Assembly: GCF_900102105.1 (NCBI RefSeq)
Contig: NZ_FNBB01000009.1
Coordinates: 62,001 to 126,000, forward strand
Length of the DNA: 64,000 nucleotides
Direction of reading: 5' to 3'
Origin: Agrobacterium pusense
GTDB lineage: Bacteria; Pseudomonadota; Alphaproteobacteria; Rhizobiales; Rhizobiaceae
The notes beneath the pieces are model-generated. The model was given only the letters and a program-made list of their open reading frames with translations. It did not search any database and was not told the DNA's origin. Of the stretch, positions 35,831 through 44,001 are shown piece by piece (within the stretch, counting starts at the first letter, position 1; each line of letters opens with the position of its first letter). Both the position numbers and the translations under genes were made by a program.

Positions 35831-36187
35831 TCAATTTTCCGGGCGGGTGGCGATGAAGAGCGCGGAGCCCAGCATGACGGCGGCGACGACGGCTGCGCGC
35901 AACGGCGGCGGCTCGCTCAGGAACCAGAAAGCGGCGTAGCTGACGGACATGGCCGAAAGCGCCGCGATCTTGGCTTTGCGGGCTATTGCGCCGCGTTCGC
36001 GCCATCGCCGCAGGGAAGGGCCGTATCTGGGATGGGCGAGAAGCCACGCCTCGAGTTTTGGCGAGGAGCGGGAAAAACACCAGAGCGCCAGAAGCAGAAA
36101 AGGCGTGGTGGGCAAAACGGGAAGAAACGCGCCGACAATGCCGGTCGCGACCATAAGCCAGCCAAGACAGAGGTATAAAAGGCGCAT
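35831..36187 (-). CDS. YbaN-type inner-membrane protein (DUF454)
   Basis: 118 residues with three hydrophobic segments. It begins MRLLYLCLGWLMVATGIVGAFLPVLPTTPF, the DUF454 signature. Function unknown. It ends 15 bases from hmuV (convergent); members of this family often sit beside heme/iron uptake genes. Confidence 0.85.
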   Translation of the reverse strand: MRLLYLCLGWLMVATGIVGAFLPVLPTTPFLLLALWCFSRSSPKLEAWLLAHPRYGPSLRRWRERGAIARKAKIAALSAMSVSYAAFWFLSEPPPLRAAVVAAVMLGSALFIATRPEN

Positions 36188-36434
36188 GCCTAGCCGGTAT
36201 CATGACTTTACCACTCAGGATAGAGCGGCGGGCCGAAAAGGATGGGTCCCGTTGCCGCAGGCTCCACCGCACCGGAAACCGGCAGCTTTTGCCATCACAT
36301 TTGCCGTGATCTGCGTTCTCCCCGGCCCTGTGTCGTGCCTTTAGGGTTGAAAGCGCCGCACACTGTCTTTATCCCCTTGGCCGCGATGCCCGGAGCATAA
36401 CCGGGCCGTCAACAGGAAGAAGAAGGAAAACACC

Positions 36435-36830
36435 ATGGCCAAGCTGATCCACTCGATGGTCCGGGTGCTGGACGAAAAGCGTTCGGTGGAATTTTACAAA
36501 CAGGCTTTCGGGCTTGAAGTGGCGGAACGCGCCGAGTTCGAGAATTTCACGCTGATCTATCTCAGCAATGCCGAGGGCGATTTCGAGCTGGAGCTGACCG
36601 TCAACCGTGGCCGCGAAGTGCCCTATGCGCTGGGCGACGGTTATGGCCATCTCGCCGTCAGCGTTGCCGATGTTGACGCCGAGCATCAGCGCTTCAACGA
36701 GATCGGGCTTTCCCCCGGCAAGATCATCGCGGCCGATTACAAGGGCCAGCCTTTCGCAAAATATTTTTTCATTTGCGATCCCGATGGTTACAAGATCGAA
36801 GTGCTGCAGCGCGGCAACCGGTTCAAATAA
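36435..36830 (+). CDS. gloA: Lactoylglutathione lyase (glyoxalase I)
   Basis: Converts the methylglyoxal-glutathione hemithioacetal to S-lactoylglutathione. The metal ligands line up with the family: His6, Glu53, His72 and Glu122 (LIHSMVRV, FELELTV, GYGHLAV, KIEVLQ). 131 residues, full length. The uracil-DNA glycosylase gene follows 18 bases later, so they are probably cotranscribed, a damage-control pairing. Confidence 0.94.
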   Translation: MAKLIHSMVRVLDEKRSVEFYKQAFGLEVAERAEFENFTLIYLSNAEGDFELELTVNRGREVPYALGDGYGHLAVSVADVDAEHQRFNEIGLSPGKIIAADYKGQPFAKYFFICDPDGYKIEVLQRGNRFK

Positions 36831-36848
36831 GCTCTGATGGAGGCAGGC

Positions 36849-37541
36849 ATGGCAGAGGCAGGCGTTAAACTCGAAGACAGCTGGAAGCGCGTGCTTTCCG
36901 CAGAATTCGCCAGCCCCTACATGCAAAAGCTGAAAGAGTTCCTGCTTGCCGAAAAGACAGCCGGCAAGCGTATCTTCCCGAAGGGCGCGGACTATTTCCG
37001 CGCTCTCGATCTGACACCGCTCGATGAGGTGAAGGTCGTCATATTGGGGCAGGACCCCTATCACGGCGCCGGCCAGGCGCATGGACTGTGCTTTTCCGTG
37101 CAGCCCGGCGTGCGCATCCCGCCCTCGCTCGTCAATATCTACAAGGAATTGCAGGCCGATCTCGGCATTCGCCCGGTCGGCCACGGTTTTCTGGAAAGCT
37201 GGGCGAAACAGGGCGTGCTACTGCTCAACAGCGTGCTGACGGTGGAAGAGGCCCGCGCCGCCTCGCATCAGGGGCAGGGCTGGGAAAAATTCACCGACGC
37301 CGTCATCCGCGCCGTCAACGACGAGTGCGACCATGTCGTCTTCCTGCTCTGGGGTTCCTATGCCCAGAAGAAGGCGGCCTTTGTGAACCAGCGCAAACAT
37401 CTAGTGTTGCGCTCGCCGCACCCGTCACCGCTTTCCGCCCATAACGGCTTTTTCGGTAATGGCCATTTTTCCAAGGCGAATGCCTTTCTCATCTCCCATG
37501 GCCGCGACCCGATCGACTGGCAATTGCCGGAAACGGTGTAA
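36849..37541 (+). CDS. ung: Uracil-DNA glycosylase (family 1)
   Basis: Removes uracil from DNA to start base-excision repair. Catalytic motif GQDPYHG (Asp69) and the minor-groove loop [13 protein letters not shown] near residue 193 are intact; 230 residues. I chose the ATG at 36849 because GGAGG lies five bases upstream; the ATG at 36837 lacks a ribosome site. Confidence 0.96.
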   Translation: MAEAGVKLEDSWKRVLSAEFASPYMQKLKEFLLAEKTAGKRIFPKGADYFRALDLTPLDEVKVVILGQDPYHGAGQAHGLCFSVQPGVRIPPSLVNIYKELQADLGIRPVGHGFLESWAKQGVLLLNSVLTVEEARAASHQGQGWEKFTDAVIRAVNDECDHVVFLLWGSYAQKKAAFVNQRKHLVLRSPHPSPLSAHNGFFGNGHFSKANAFLISHGRDPIDWQLPETV

Positions 37542-37560
37542 GCCCTCCCTGCATATACTT

Positions 37561-37674
37561 CCGTCATTCCGGCCGTGAGCCGGAATCCAGCCGACGCGCG
37601 TCTGCGCGGCGAGAAGAGTCCTTTCAGCCCAAAGACTTGGGCTGGCTGGATGCCGGATCATGTCCGGCATGACG
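37561..37674. repeat. Palindromic intergenic repeat, family A (diverged full copy)
   Basis: Blocks in order: CATTCCGGCCGTGAGCCGGAAT palindrome region, GCGCGTCTGCGCGG, CAGCCCAAAGACTTGGGCTG hairpin, and ATGCCGGATCATGTCCGGCAT palindrome. Same architecture and length as the copy at 2111. Confidence 0.85.
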
Positions 37675-37748
37675 GGATTCAAAACCAAAATGTCTTTACG
37701 CGCGGCAGCCTCCGGTCTAAAGAATACTAGACTATGAAGTGAAGGATT

Positions 37749-38825
37749 ATGCCCGTGTCTCTCCTGTCTGCCGAAACCTCCGTCTCGCTGCCCGATCCGC
37801 TGTCGATCGTCGATGCTTTCGAGGATCATTTTTCCGAGCATATGGAGATGGAGCGCGAAGGCGCGACGGTTCGGTTCAAGACCGAATACGGCCATGGCCG
37901 CTTCAGCGCAGAAGGCGGTCGTTTCGCCGCAAGCGTCAGCTGCATTTCCGAACATATATTGATGTCGGTCAAGGCCATGGTGGCCGAGCATATTGTCGAG
38001 TTTTCCGGGGAGACGGGGCTGGATTTCCGCTGGAGCGGCCATGGCGCGCAGCAGCGCGAACTGCCCAATCTTTTCGTCGGCAAGATTGCCCGCGCCTATA
38101 ATCTGACGCCGCATATGCGCCGGCTGGTGGTTTCCGTCGAAAGCGGCATTGAAAGGCTGATGACGGGCGGCATGCATGTGCGGCTGCTTCTGGTCCCGGA
38201 TCAGGCCCGAGCGCCGGTCTGGCCTTATCTTGCGCCCACCGGGGCCATCGTCTGGCCCTCGGGCGAGGATCTTCTCACGCGCCGCGTCTACACCATCCGT
38301 TCCGGCGATATCGCGCGCGGTGAAGTCCATATCGACTTCGTCATGCATGAGGGTGACCACATGCCGGGCGCGACATTCGGCGCAACGGCCAAGCCCGGCG
38401 ATGTTCTCGGCATCATCGGCCCGAGCGGTGTCTGCCCGGAGGCCGAACGTTATGTCTTTGCCGGCGATGAGACGGCGCTGCCGGTGATGCTGCGCATGGC
38501 GGCCGAAATGCCGGCCGGGAAGAAGCTCAGCGTCTATGCCGAGATCGATGACGAAGCCGAGCGGCAGGAAATCGTTTGCGCGGCAAATGTCGAGTGGACA
38601 TGGCTCTATCGTCGCGGCAAGGCCGCCGGCACCGCCGGCCTTATTGAAAAAGCGCTGCGCGACCATGCCTGGAGCGGGGACCATGAAGGATTGCATGTCT
38701 TTGTCGCCTGCGAAAAATCCGAGGCGAGGGCGGCAAAATCCTTCCTTACCGACGAGATTTCCGTGCCGAAAGCTGCTCTGCGCGCGGTCGGTTACTGGAG
38801 CCTGGGTGTCGCCGACGATCATTGA
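37749..38825 (+). CDS. Siderophore-interacting protein (FAD ferric-siderophore reductase) with DUF2218 domain
   Basis: ViuB-type reductase that releases iron from imported siderophores in the cytosol. An N-terminal DUF2218-like domain (about residues 1-95) precedes the SIP FAD domain, with RRVYTIRSGDIARGEVHIDF (residues about 178-197) and GDHMPGATFGATAKPGD, and the C-terminal SIP domain (TALPVMLRMAAEMPAG, VFVACEKSEARAAK). 358 residues. It stands apart from the siderophore importer; a functional link is inferred. Confidence 0.9.
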   Translation: MPVSLLSAETSVSLPDPLSIVDAFEDHFSEHMEMEREGATVRFKTEYGHGRFSAEGGRFAASVSCISEHILMSVKAMVAEHIVEFSGETGLDFRWSGHGAQQRELPNLFVGKIARAYNLTPHMRRLVVSVESGIERLMTGGMHVRLLLVPDQARAPVWPYLAPTGAIVWPSGEDLLTRRVYTIRSGDIARGEVHIDFVMHEGDHMPGATFGATAKPGDVLGIIGPSGVCPEAERYVFAGDETALPVMLRMAAEMPAGKKLSVYAEIDDEAERQEIVCAANVEWTWLYRRGKAAGTAGLIEKALRDHAWSGDHEGLHVFVACEKSEARAAKSFLTDEISVPKAALRAVGYWSLGVADDH

Positions 38826-38985
38826 CTGGGTCATCGGTCGTTGAACAGTCGGTTTTATCGTTCACCATTCGGGAACAATCCGTTCCCGTTGTCCACTCTA
38901 TGCCCGAGAGCACTGTTACCCCATCTTTACGCCATGAAGAGGACGGGCCCAACCATGCGGCCCGCCAGGCAAGAAGGGGTTTATC

Positions 38986-39930
38986 ATGCTCAACCAGATC
39001 AAGGGCCTGCACCACGTCACATCCATGGCGGCGAGCGCGCGCCAGAACAACAGTTTTTTCACCGATACGCTCGGCCTGCGCCGGGTAAAGAAGACGGTCA
39101 ATTTCGACGCGCCTGATGTCTATCATCTCTATTATGGCGATGAAGTCGGCACGCCCGGCTCCGTCATGACCTATTTCCCGTTTCCACATATCGCCCGCGG
39201 CCGTCCCGGCACCGGCGAAGTGGGCACGACGCTGTTTTCCGTACCGGACGGGTCGCTCGGCTACTGGAAGGAGCGTCTTTCGAAGGCCGGCGTGGATGGC
39301 CTGAAGGCCGACGAAGCCTTTGGAAACAAGCGCCTGCATTTCGCAGGCCCCGATGGTGACGGTTTTGCGCTGGTCGAGGTCAGGGATGACAACCGTGCGC
39401 AGTGGATCGGTAATGGCGTCGGTCAGGATCAGGCGATCCATGGTTTTCAGGGTGCGTCGCTGCGACTTCGCGATGAAGGTGCGACGGCCGAGCTTTTGAA
39501 ATTCATGGGTTATCAGGAGGTCGACCGTCAGGACGGCGTGCTGCGCCTTGGTATGCCCGGCGGCAACGGTGCCGATGTCATCGACATCGAAACCATGCCG
39601 AATATATCAGGCGCGCGGCTGGGTGCTGGCTCCGTGCACCACATCGCCTTTGCGGTCGAAAACCGCGAAAAGCAGCTGGAGGTGCGCAAGGCGCTGATGG
39701 ACACCGGTTATCAGGTGACACCCGTCATCGACCGCGATTATTTCTGGGCGATCTATTTCCGCACGCCGGGCGGCGTGCTGTTTGAAGTTGCCACCAACGA
39801 GCCGGGTTTCGACCGCGACGAGGACACCGCCCATCTCGGCGAGGCGCTGAAGCTGCCGACCCAGCATGCGCATCTGCGCTCCGTGCTGGAAGAGCATCTG
39901 GAGCCGCTGGGGGATGAGAAGGTCGCGTAA
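38986..39930 (+). CDS. mhqO: Ring-cleaving dioxygenase (glyoxalase superfamily, MhqO-like)
   Basis: 314 residues built of repeated vicinal-oxygen-chelate modules. Blocks are IKGLHHVTSMAASARQNNSF, DEVGTPGSVMTYFPFPH and GAGSVHHIAFAVENREKQ, ending DRDYFWAIYFRTPGGVLFEV. These contain the metal-binding His/His/Glu. Related proteins respond to hydroquinone and quinone stress. It is followed by an MhqD-like esterase, as in Gram-positive mhq operons, but a family B repeat separates them. Confidence 0.85.
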   Translation: MLNQIKGLHHVTSMAASARQNNSFFTDTLGLRRVKKTVNFDAPDVYHLYYGDEVGTPGSVMTYFPFPHIARGRPGTGEVGTTLFSVPDGSLGYWKERLSKAGVDGLKADEAFGNKRLHFAGPDGDGFALVEVRDDNRAQWIGNGVGQDQAIHGFQGASLRLRDEGATAELLKFMGYQEVDRQDGVLRLGMPGGNGADVIDIETMPNISGARLGAGSVHHIAFAVENREKQLEVRKALMDTGYQVTPVIDRDYFWAIYFRTPGGVLFEVATNEPGFDRDEDTAHLGEALKLPTQHAHLRSVLEEHLEPLGDEKVA

Positions 39931-39965
39931 TCGCGCGATGGCTTTTGGCAGGATGTTGCCGCGTC

Positions 39966-40086
39966 TTTCTTCTCCCCGGCGGGGAGAAGGTGGCCCGAAG
40001 GGACGGATGAGGGGGCAACGCCAGCGATAGACCGCACCCTCGCCCCCTCATCCCGCTGCCGCGGACTTCTCCCCTCGGGGAGAAGA
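39966..40086. repeat. Palindromic intergenic repeat, family B (copy 1)
   Basis: Inverted arms: CTTCTCCCCGGCGGGGAGAAG at the left and CTTCTCCCCTCGGGGAGAAG at the right, with GGATGAGGGGGCAACG and CCCCCTCATCC inside. Same element at 54116 and 60484. It lies between the mhqO-like and mhqD-like genes. Confidence 0.88.
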
Positions 40087-40180
40087 AGCAAGCGGCACTT
40101 GCTCCACATGGGAATGCTCCGTTCGGCTGAAAAAGCCGCGTGGATGCCACTGAACCTCTCCTTCCAGAAAGGATTTTTCG

Positions 40181-40795
40181 ATGACCAAGGACAGCTATTT
40201 CCACAAGTCCCGCGCCGGTGCTGTCGGTGCACCGCTTTTCGTCCTGCTGCACGGCACTGGCGGTGATGAAAACCAGTTCTTCGATTTCGGCTCGCGTCTC
40301 CTGCCGCAGGCAACCATCCTCTCGCCTGTCGGTGATGTCTCCGAACACGGCGCGGCGCGGTTTTTCCGCCGCACCGGCGAGGGCGTGTACGACATGGCCG
40401 ATCTTGCTCGGGCCACCGGGAAGCTTGCGGATTTCGTCAAGGCCAACCGGGAGCAATATCAGGCCGGTCCGGTCATCGGTCTCGGCTTTTCCAATGGCGC
40501 AAATATTCTCGCCAATGTGCTGATCGAACAGCCCGGGCTTTTCGATGCCGCAGTGCTGATGCATCCGCTCATCCCGTTCGAGCCGAAGATTTCCCCTGCC
40601 AAAGCCACGCGCCGGGTGTTGATCACGGCGGGTGAGCGCGATCCGATCTGCCCGGTGCCGCTGACCAAGGCGCTGGAACAGAACCTTCAGGCGCAGGGTG
40701 GAGCCGTGGAGACGGTATGGCATCCGGGCGGGCATGAAATTCGCTCCAGCGAGATTGATGCCGTGCGGGAATTTCTCTCGGTTTACGGGGAGTGA
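40181..40795 (+). CDS. mhqD: Carboxylesterase/phospholipase family hydrolase (MhqD-like)
   Basis: Small alpha/beta hydrolase of 204 residues with VLLHGTGGDENQFFDF (oxyanion hole), nucleophile GFSNGAN (Ser104), the acid in GERDPICP (about Asp152) and the histidine in PGGHEI (about His184). All catalytic residues are intact. AAAGGA upstream of the ATG. Pairing with the ring-cleaving dioxygenase suggests aromatic or quinone detoxification. Confidence 0.87.
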   Translation: MTKDSYFHKSRAGAVGAPLFVLLHGTGGDENQFFDFGSRLLPQATILSPVGDVSEHGAARFFRRTGEGVYDMADLARATGKLADFVKANREQYQAGPVIGLGFSNGANILANVLIEQPGLFDAAVLMHPLIPFEPKISPAKATRRVLITAGERDPICPVPLTKALEQNLQAQGGAVETVWHPGGHEIRSSEIDAVREFLSVYGE

Positions 40796-40804
40796 TGCTG
40801 TCTT

Positions 40805-40918
40805 CCGTCATGCCGGGCTTGACCCGGCATCCAGCCACGGCGCGTCTGTGCCGTGAAAAGAGTCTTTCGCGATCAAGGACTTGATCGCACTGGACCCTGG
40901 ATCTAGTCCGGGGTGACG
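40805..40918. repeat. Palindromic intergenic repeat, family A (copy 2)
   Basis: Nearly identical in order and sequence to the copy at 2111: ATGCCGGGCTTGACCCGGCAT, CACGGCGCGTCTGTGCCGTG, GATCAAGGACTTGATC and CCTGGATCTAGTCCGGGG. Confidence 0.9.
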
Positions 40919-40952
40919 GGGCGCGGATGATGTGCATTCGCCCAAACTCAAG

Positions 40953-40982
40953 GTCATCCTCGGGTCAAGCCCGAGGATGACG
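40953..40982. repeat. Palindromic intergenic repeat, family A (half copy)
   Basis: A single hairpin, CATCCTCGGG-TCAAG-CCCGAGGATG, next to the full copy at 40805. It matches the right half of the copy at 20920. Confidence 0.75.
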
Positions 40983-41040
40983 GAGGAGGGATTTACTGCT
41001 CCGTCAAGTAATCCCTAGACCAGCCTCGTCCCGCCCAGCC

Positions 41041-41625
41041 TCAACGATACCCGCACTGCTGCAACTGCGCCTCGTAACGCAACGCCATGTTGGCGGAGCG
41101 GCGGGCAGCCTTCTGGACGGCTGAATTGTTGCGCCAGCTGCCCTTTGCATACCCGGCATGGCCGGAATAATAGGCAAGGTAGAGGTTATAGGGATCGTTC
41201 AGTGCAATGCCGTTTTCGCGGCGGCTCTTGGCGTGATACCAGCCGACGAAGTGGATGGCATCGGTGAAATCGGTGCGGCTTGCCGACCAGCGGCCGGTTT
41301 CTCGCTGGTAAACACTCCATGTGCCGTCGAGTGCCTGGGCGTAGCCATAGGCCGTCGATTGCCGTTTCCAGGGAATGAAGCCCAGCAGCTTGGTGCGCGG
41401 AGGCCGCGCATAAGGGCGGAAGGCGGATTCGGTATAGATCGTCGCCATCATGACAGGCACGGGCACGCCGAACTCTCGTTCTGCCGCTTTCGCATCGCGC
41501 CGCCAATTGTTGAAGATGCCGTTGCGCTGCTCGAAAATCGCACAGGCATTGGTCACCTGCGACGGTGCGGTGGCGCAGCCGGCGAGAACGAGCATCAGGA
41601 AAACAACGGCAAATACGCCACGCAT
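41041..41625 (-). CDS. Lytic transglycosylase-like lipoprotein (SLT domain)
   Basis: Outer-membrane lipoprotein: MRGVFAVVFLMLVLAGC has a lipobox with Cys17. The lysozyme-like catalytic glutamate is in TIYTESAF (Glu66), followed by GYAQALDGTW and the NPY-type YNLYLAYYSGHAGY block. 194 residues from the ATG at 41625 (AAGGG upstream); the longer frame lacks a signal. Probably a peptidoglycan-cleaving enzyme for local wall remodelling. Confidence 0.88.
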   Translation of the reverse strand: MRGVFAVVFLMLVLAGCATAPSQVTNACAIFEQRNGIFNNWRRDAKAAEREFGVPVPVMMATIYTESAFRPYARPPRTKLLGFIPWKRQSTAYGYAQALDGTWSVYQRETGRWSASRTDFTDAIHFVGWYHAKSRRENGIALNDPYNLYLAYYSGHAGYAKGSWRNNSAVQKAARRSANMALRYEAQLQQCGYR

Positions 41626-42280
41626 AACGGAACCCTTTCGTTCCGTTATTCTTAAATTGCTAACCATTAACGTCGGGTTTTAAGACAAGGTTAATTCAAA
41701 TGCCGCCGATCGGGCGGGCGTTAACCCGCTGAAAATTCCTGTGGCCGGGATGGGGCGAAACCGCCTCCCGGCGCCTTTTTTCAGAATGCGTCATCCCCGC
41801 GCGTCCCCGGTGCTGCCAGCCAGACTATACTTTGCCCATACCGGTCATCAGGCGTGCGCGCGGCGCAGGATGGGCGGGGCAGGCGGCCTAAACCGGGGAG
41901 TTTCCCGATGTCACGGTCAAGGCGGCCGGCATATGCCCATCCTCCAAACAGGAACCGGTTTGGCGGGCGGGCCATGTGTTTGAAGCAGGGGCTGCATCGT
42001 TTGCAAAACCCTCTACCACCCTTTGATACCCCGCAGCGATGCGGCCCCTTTTTTTCTCTTCCCGACGTTGCCGCGGAATCCGCGGCGACGATACCGGCGC
42101 ATGTTCATAAATCGCGCCCGCTGTACAAAAATGAAAACCGGTAAAATTGTAGCAATCGGCTTAAAGCGGCTGAAAACAGTGTTGTGCCATTGTGGGATCA
42201 CAGACGGAGAACGTCCCTTGGAAGAGACGCTCCACCACTAAATCGAGACCGGCACAAGCCGGCGGATCGCAAAACGGGGT
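41626..42280. other. 655-bp gene-free stretch
   Basis: No convincing protein gene on either strand: short open frames are arginine/proline-rich and lack ribosome sites. It holds a terminator-like hairpin at 42031-42055 with no gene in front, and the AT-rich region before the peptidase-like gene. Confidence 0.6.
42031..42055 (+). terminator. Orphan terminator-like hairpin (possible sRNA end)
   Basis: CCGCA-GCGA-TGCGG stem-loop followed by CCCC and seven T residues on the plus strand. No protein gene precedes it for about 400 bases. Confidence 0.4.
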
Positions 42281-42820
42281 ATGAAAATGCTGAAGAAGAT
42301 TATTGCTGCCGCCATCTGCGGAATTGCCGTTGCTTCCATGTCCAACCATGCCGACGCGGCTGGCGCTGCCGGTTTTGCCCGCGGTTTTGCCGCCGTCGAG
42401 AAGTCCGCCGTTACGCAGATTGGTGTTTCCGCACCTGATGGTTTCGATGGCTGCGTCCTTTCCGCCGGTCAATGCGTTTCGACCATCGCGGCGCCGCTGA
42501 CGGCCGAGCGCCGTGAGGAACTGTTGCGCGTCAACCGCGATGTGAACACCACCATGGGCGCGCTCGACGATTATTTTTCCGGTCTCGCGACCGATCTTCC
42601 GGCAACGCCTTCTGCAAACCTTGGAGATTGCGGTGACTGCGCCGCGATCAAGCGCGCCGCCCTTGCCGGCGCTGGCTGGTCTTCCAGTGCGTTGCGCCTT
42701 GCCTTTTCGCTGAACAATGACGGATCGCTCGAAAAAGTGCTCATCGTCACCACCGATAAGGGCGATATCGTCCTTGGCAATGCCGCCCTTTCTCCGGTCG
42801 AGCGCGAAACCGCGCTTTAA
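42281..42820 (+). CDS. Exported transglutaminase-like cysteine peptidase family protein, active site degenerate
   Basis: A signal peptide (residues 1-27) is followed by the order of blocks seen in bacterial transglutaminase-like cysteine peptidases: LLRVNRDVN (81-89), GDCGDCAAIKRAAL (115-128) and VLIVTTDKGDIVLGN (153-167). The nucleophile Cys117 is kept. The HAVL histidine position is Glu151 and the aspartate of VLDN is Gly166, so the catalytic triad is incomplete. The GDCEDY motif reads GDCGDC. 179 residues. Probably an inactive periplasmic family member. Confidence 0.75.
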   Translation: MKMLKKIIAAAICGIAVASMSNHADAAGAAGFARGFAAVEKSAVTQIGVSAPDGFDGCVLSAGQCVSTIAAPLTAERREELLRVNRDVNTTMGALDDYFSGLATDLPATPSANLGDCGDCAAIKRAALAGAGWSSSALRLAFSLNNDGSLEKVLIVTTDKGDIVLGNAALSPVERETAL

Positions 42821-42871
42821 ACCCATCCTTTCATGCCTGCCAGACTGCGCCGGTTTTCTGACCCTGTGGGT

Positions 42872-43780
42872 TCAGGAAGCCGGCGATTTTTTTCGTTCCG
42901 CCACGGCAATGCCGGCCAGCGCCATGATGAGCGCTGCGATCTGGTAGGTGTGCAGGGTCTCACTGAGCACGACGACCGACAGCAACGTGCCGGAAACCGG
43001 CACCAGATTGATGAACAGGCCGGCGCGATTGGCGCCGATCTGTTCCACGCCCTTGATGTAAAGGATCTGTGCGATGAGCGACGCAAAAATGGCGGCATAG
43101 ACCACCAGCACCCAGCCCTTCTGATCCGGCCAGACGACGCTGTCGCGCGACATTTCCCAGAAGACCAGCGGTACAGACGTAAGCAGTGCGAAAAAGGCGG
43201 GGATGGCCATGAGTGTCCGCCAGTCGACCGTGGGTTTCCAGCGCAGGATCACCGTGTAGATGGCATAAACCAGCACGGCGAGCAGCATGACGGCGTCGCC
43301 GACATTCATTTCCAGTTGCAGCAGCGAGACCGGATCGCCATGCGAGGCGAGCAGCGCCACGCCTGCAATGGTCAGGCAGAAACCGGCGATCTGGCCGAAC
43401 AGCACCCGGGTACGGAACAGGATGAAGTTCAGAACAAAAATGACCATGGGAATGCCGGCCTGTATGACGGCGGCATTGATGGCCGAGGTGTGCTGCAGGG
43501 CCGTGTAGAGAAATACGTTGAAGGCCGTGTAACCGACGCTGCCGAGCACGAAAAAATAGGGCAGGCGTTTTTTCACCACCGGCCAGTCCTTGATCAACTG
43601 CGGCACTGAAATGGCAAATATGATGGCGACGGCGAAGACCCAGCGCAGGAAGGTGAAGGCCATGGGGCTGATGTGGCCGACGGCGAGCTTGCCGGCAACG
43701 GTGTTGCCGCCCCAGCAGAGCGTGGCGATGATGAGGGCGATATAGGCTTTCGAAGGCACGCTGATGTTTCGCTTCTTCAT
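42872..43780 (-). CDS. EamA/DMT-family permease
   Basis: Ten-segment drug/metabolite transporter with two EamA repeats: IALIIATLCWGGNTVAGKLA with FLRWVFAV, and ILYIKGVEQIGANRAGLFINL with PVSGTLLSVVVL. 302 residues from the ATG at 43780; the upstream extension to 43984 is not family-like. Substrate unknown. Divergent from purA. Confidence 0.9.
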   Translation of the reverse strand: MKKRNISVPSKAYIALIIATLCWGGNTVAGKLAVGHISPMAFTFLRWVFAVAIIFAISVPQLIKDWPVVKKRLPYFFVLGSVGYTAFNVFLYTALQHTSAINAAVIQAGIPMVIFVLNFILFRTRVLFGQIAGFCLTIAGVALLASHGDPVSLLQLEMNVGDAVMLLAVLVYAIYTVILRWKPTVDWRTLMAIPAFFALLTSVPLVFWEMSRDSVVWPDQKGWVLVVYAAIFASLIAQILYIKGVEQIGANRAGLFINLVPVSGTLLSVVVLSETLHTYQIAALIMALAGIAVAERKKSPAS

Positions 43781-44001
43781 AAGGGCGGGAAAACGGTGAG
43801 GGGTGAGCGGCGGCCTTGCACCCGCGCTTGGCCGCCCACGGGGCGAGATAATGCGGGAAATCCGCGGCTTGTCACGGAAAAAGCAAAATTCTCCATAAGA
43901 AACAGGGTCGCTTTCCGTAAAACAACACAGTATACATTCGCGGGTTTGGGTTTCCCATCGGGTTATCGGGCGCGCAGGCGCCATGAGCAGGAAAGCAAGA
44001 A

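Noticed and set aside
37690-37748. Iron box before the siderophore-interacting protein
   Set aside because: I looked for TGA-N9-TCA and TTTAGAA-N3-TTCTAAA and found neither within 60 bases of the start.
37425-38834. A 469-residue minus-strand frame over the siderophore-interacting protein gene
   Set aside because: The plus strand has the FAD-domain motifs; the minus frame is low-complexity and overlaps ung as well.
39966-40086. CRISPR-like array made of repeated hairpins
   Set aside because: Copies are dispersed singly and kilobases apart with no unique spacers and no cas genes, so they are intergenic repeats.
41741-42201. Short open frames in the 655-base gap
   Set aside because: They overlap on both strands, lack ribosome sites and have compositions typical of random high-GC frames.
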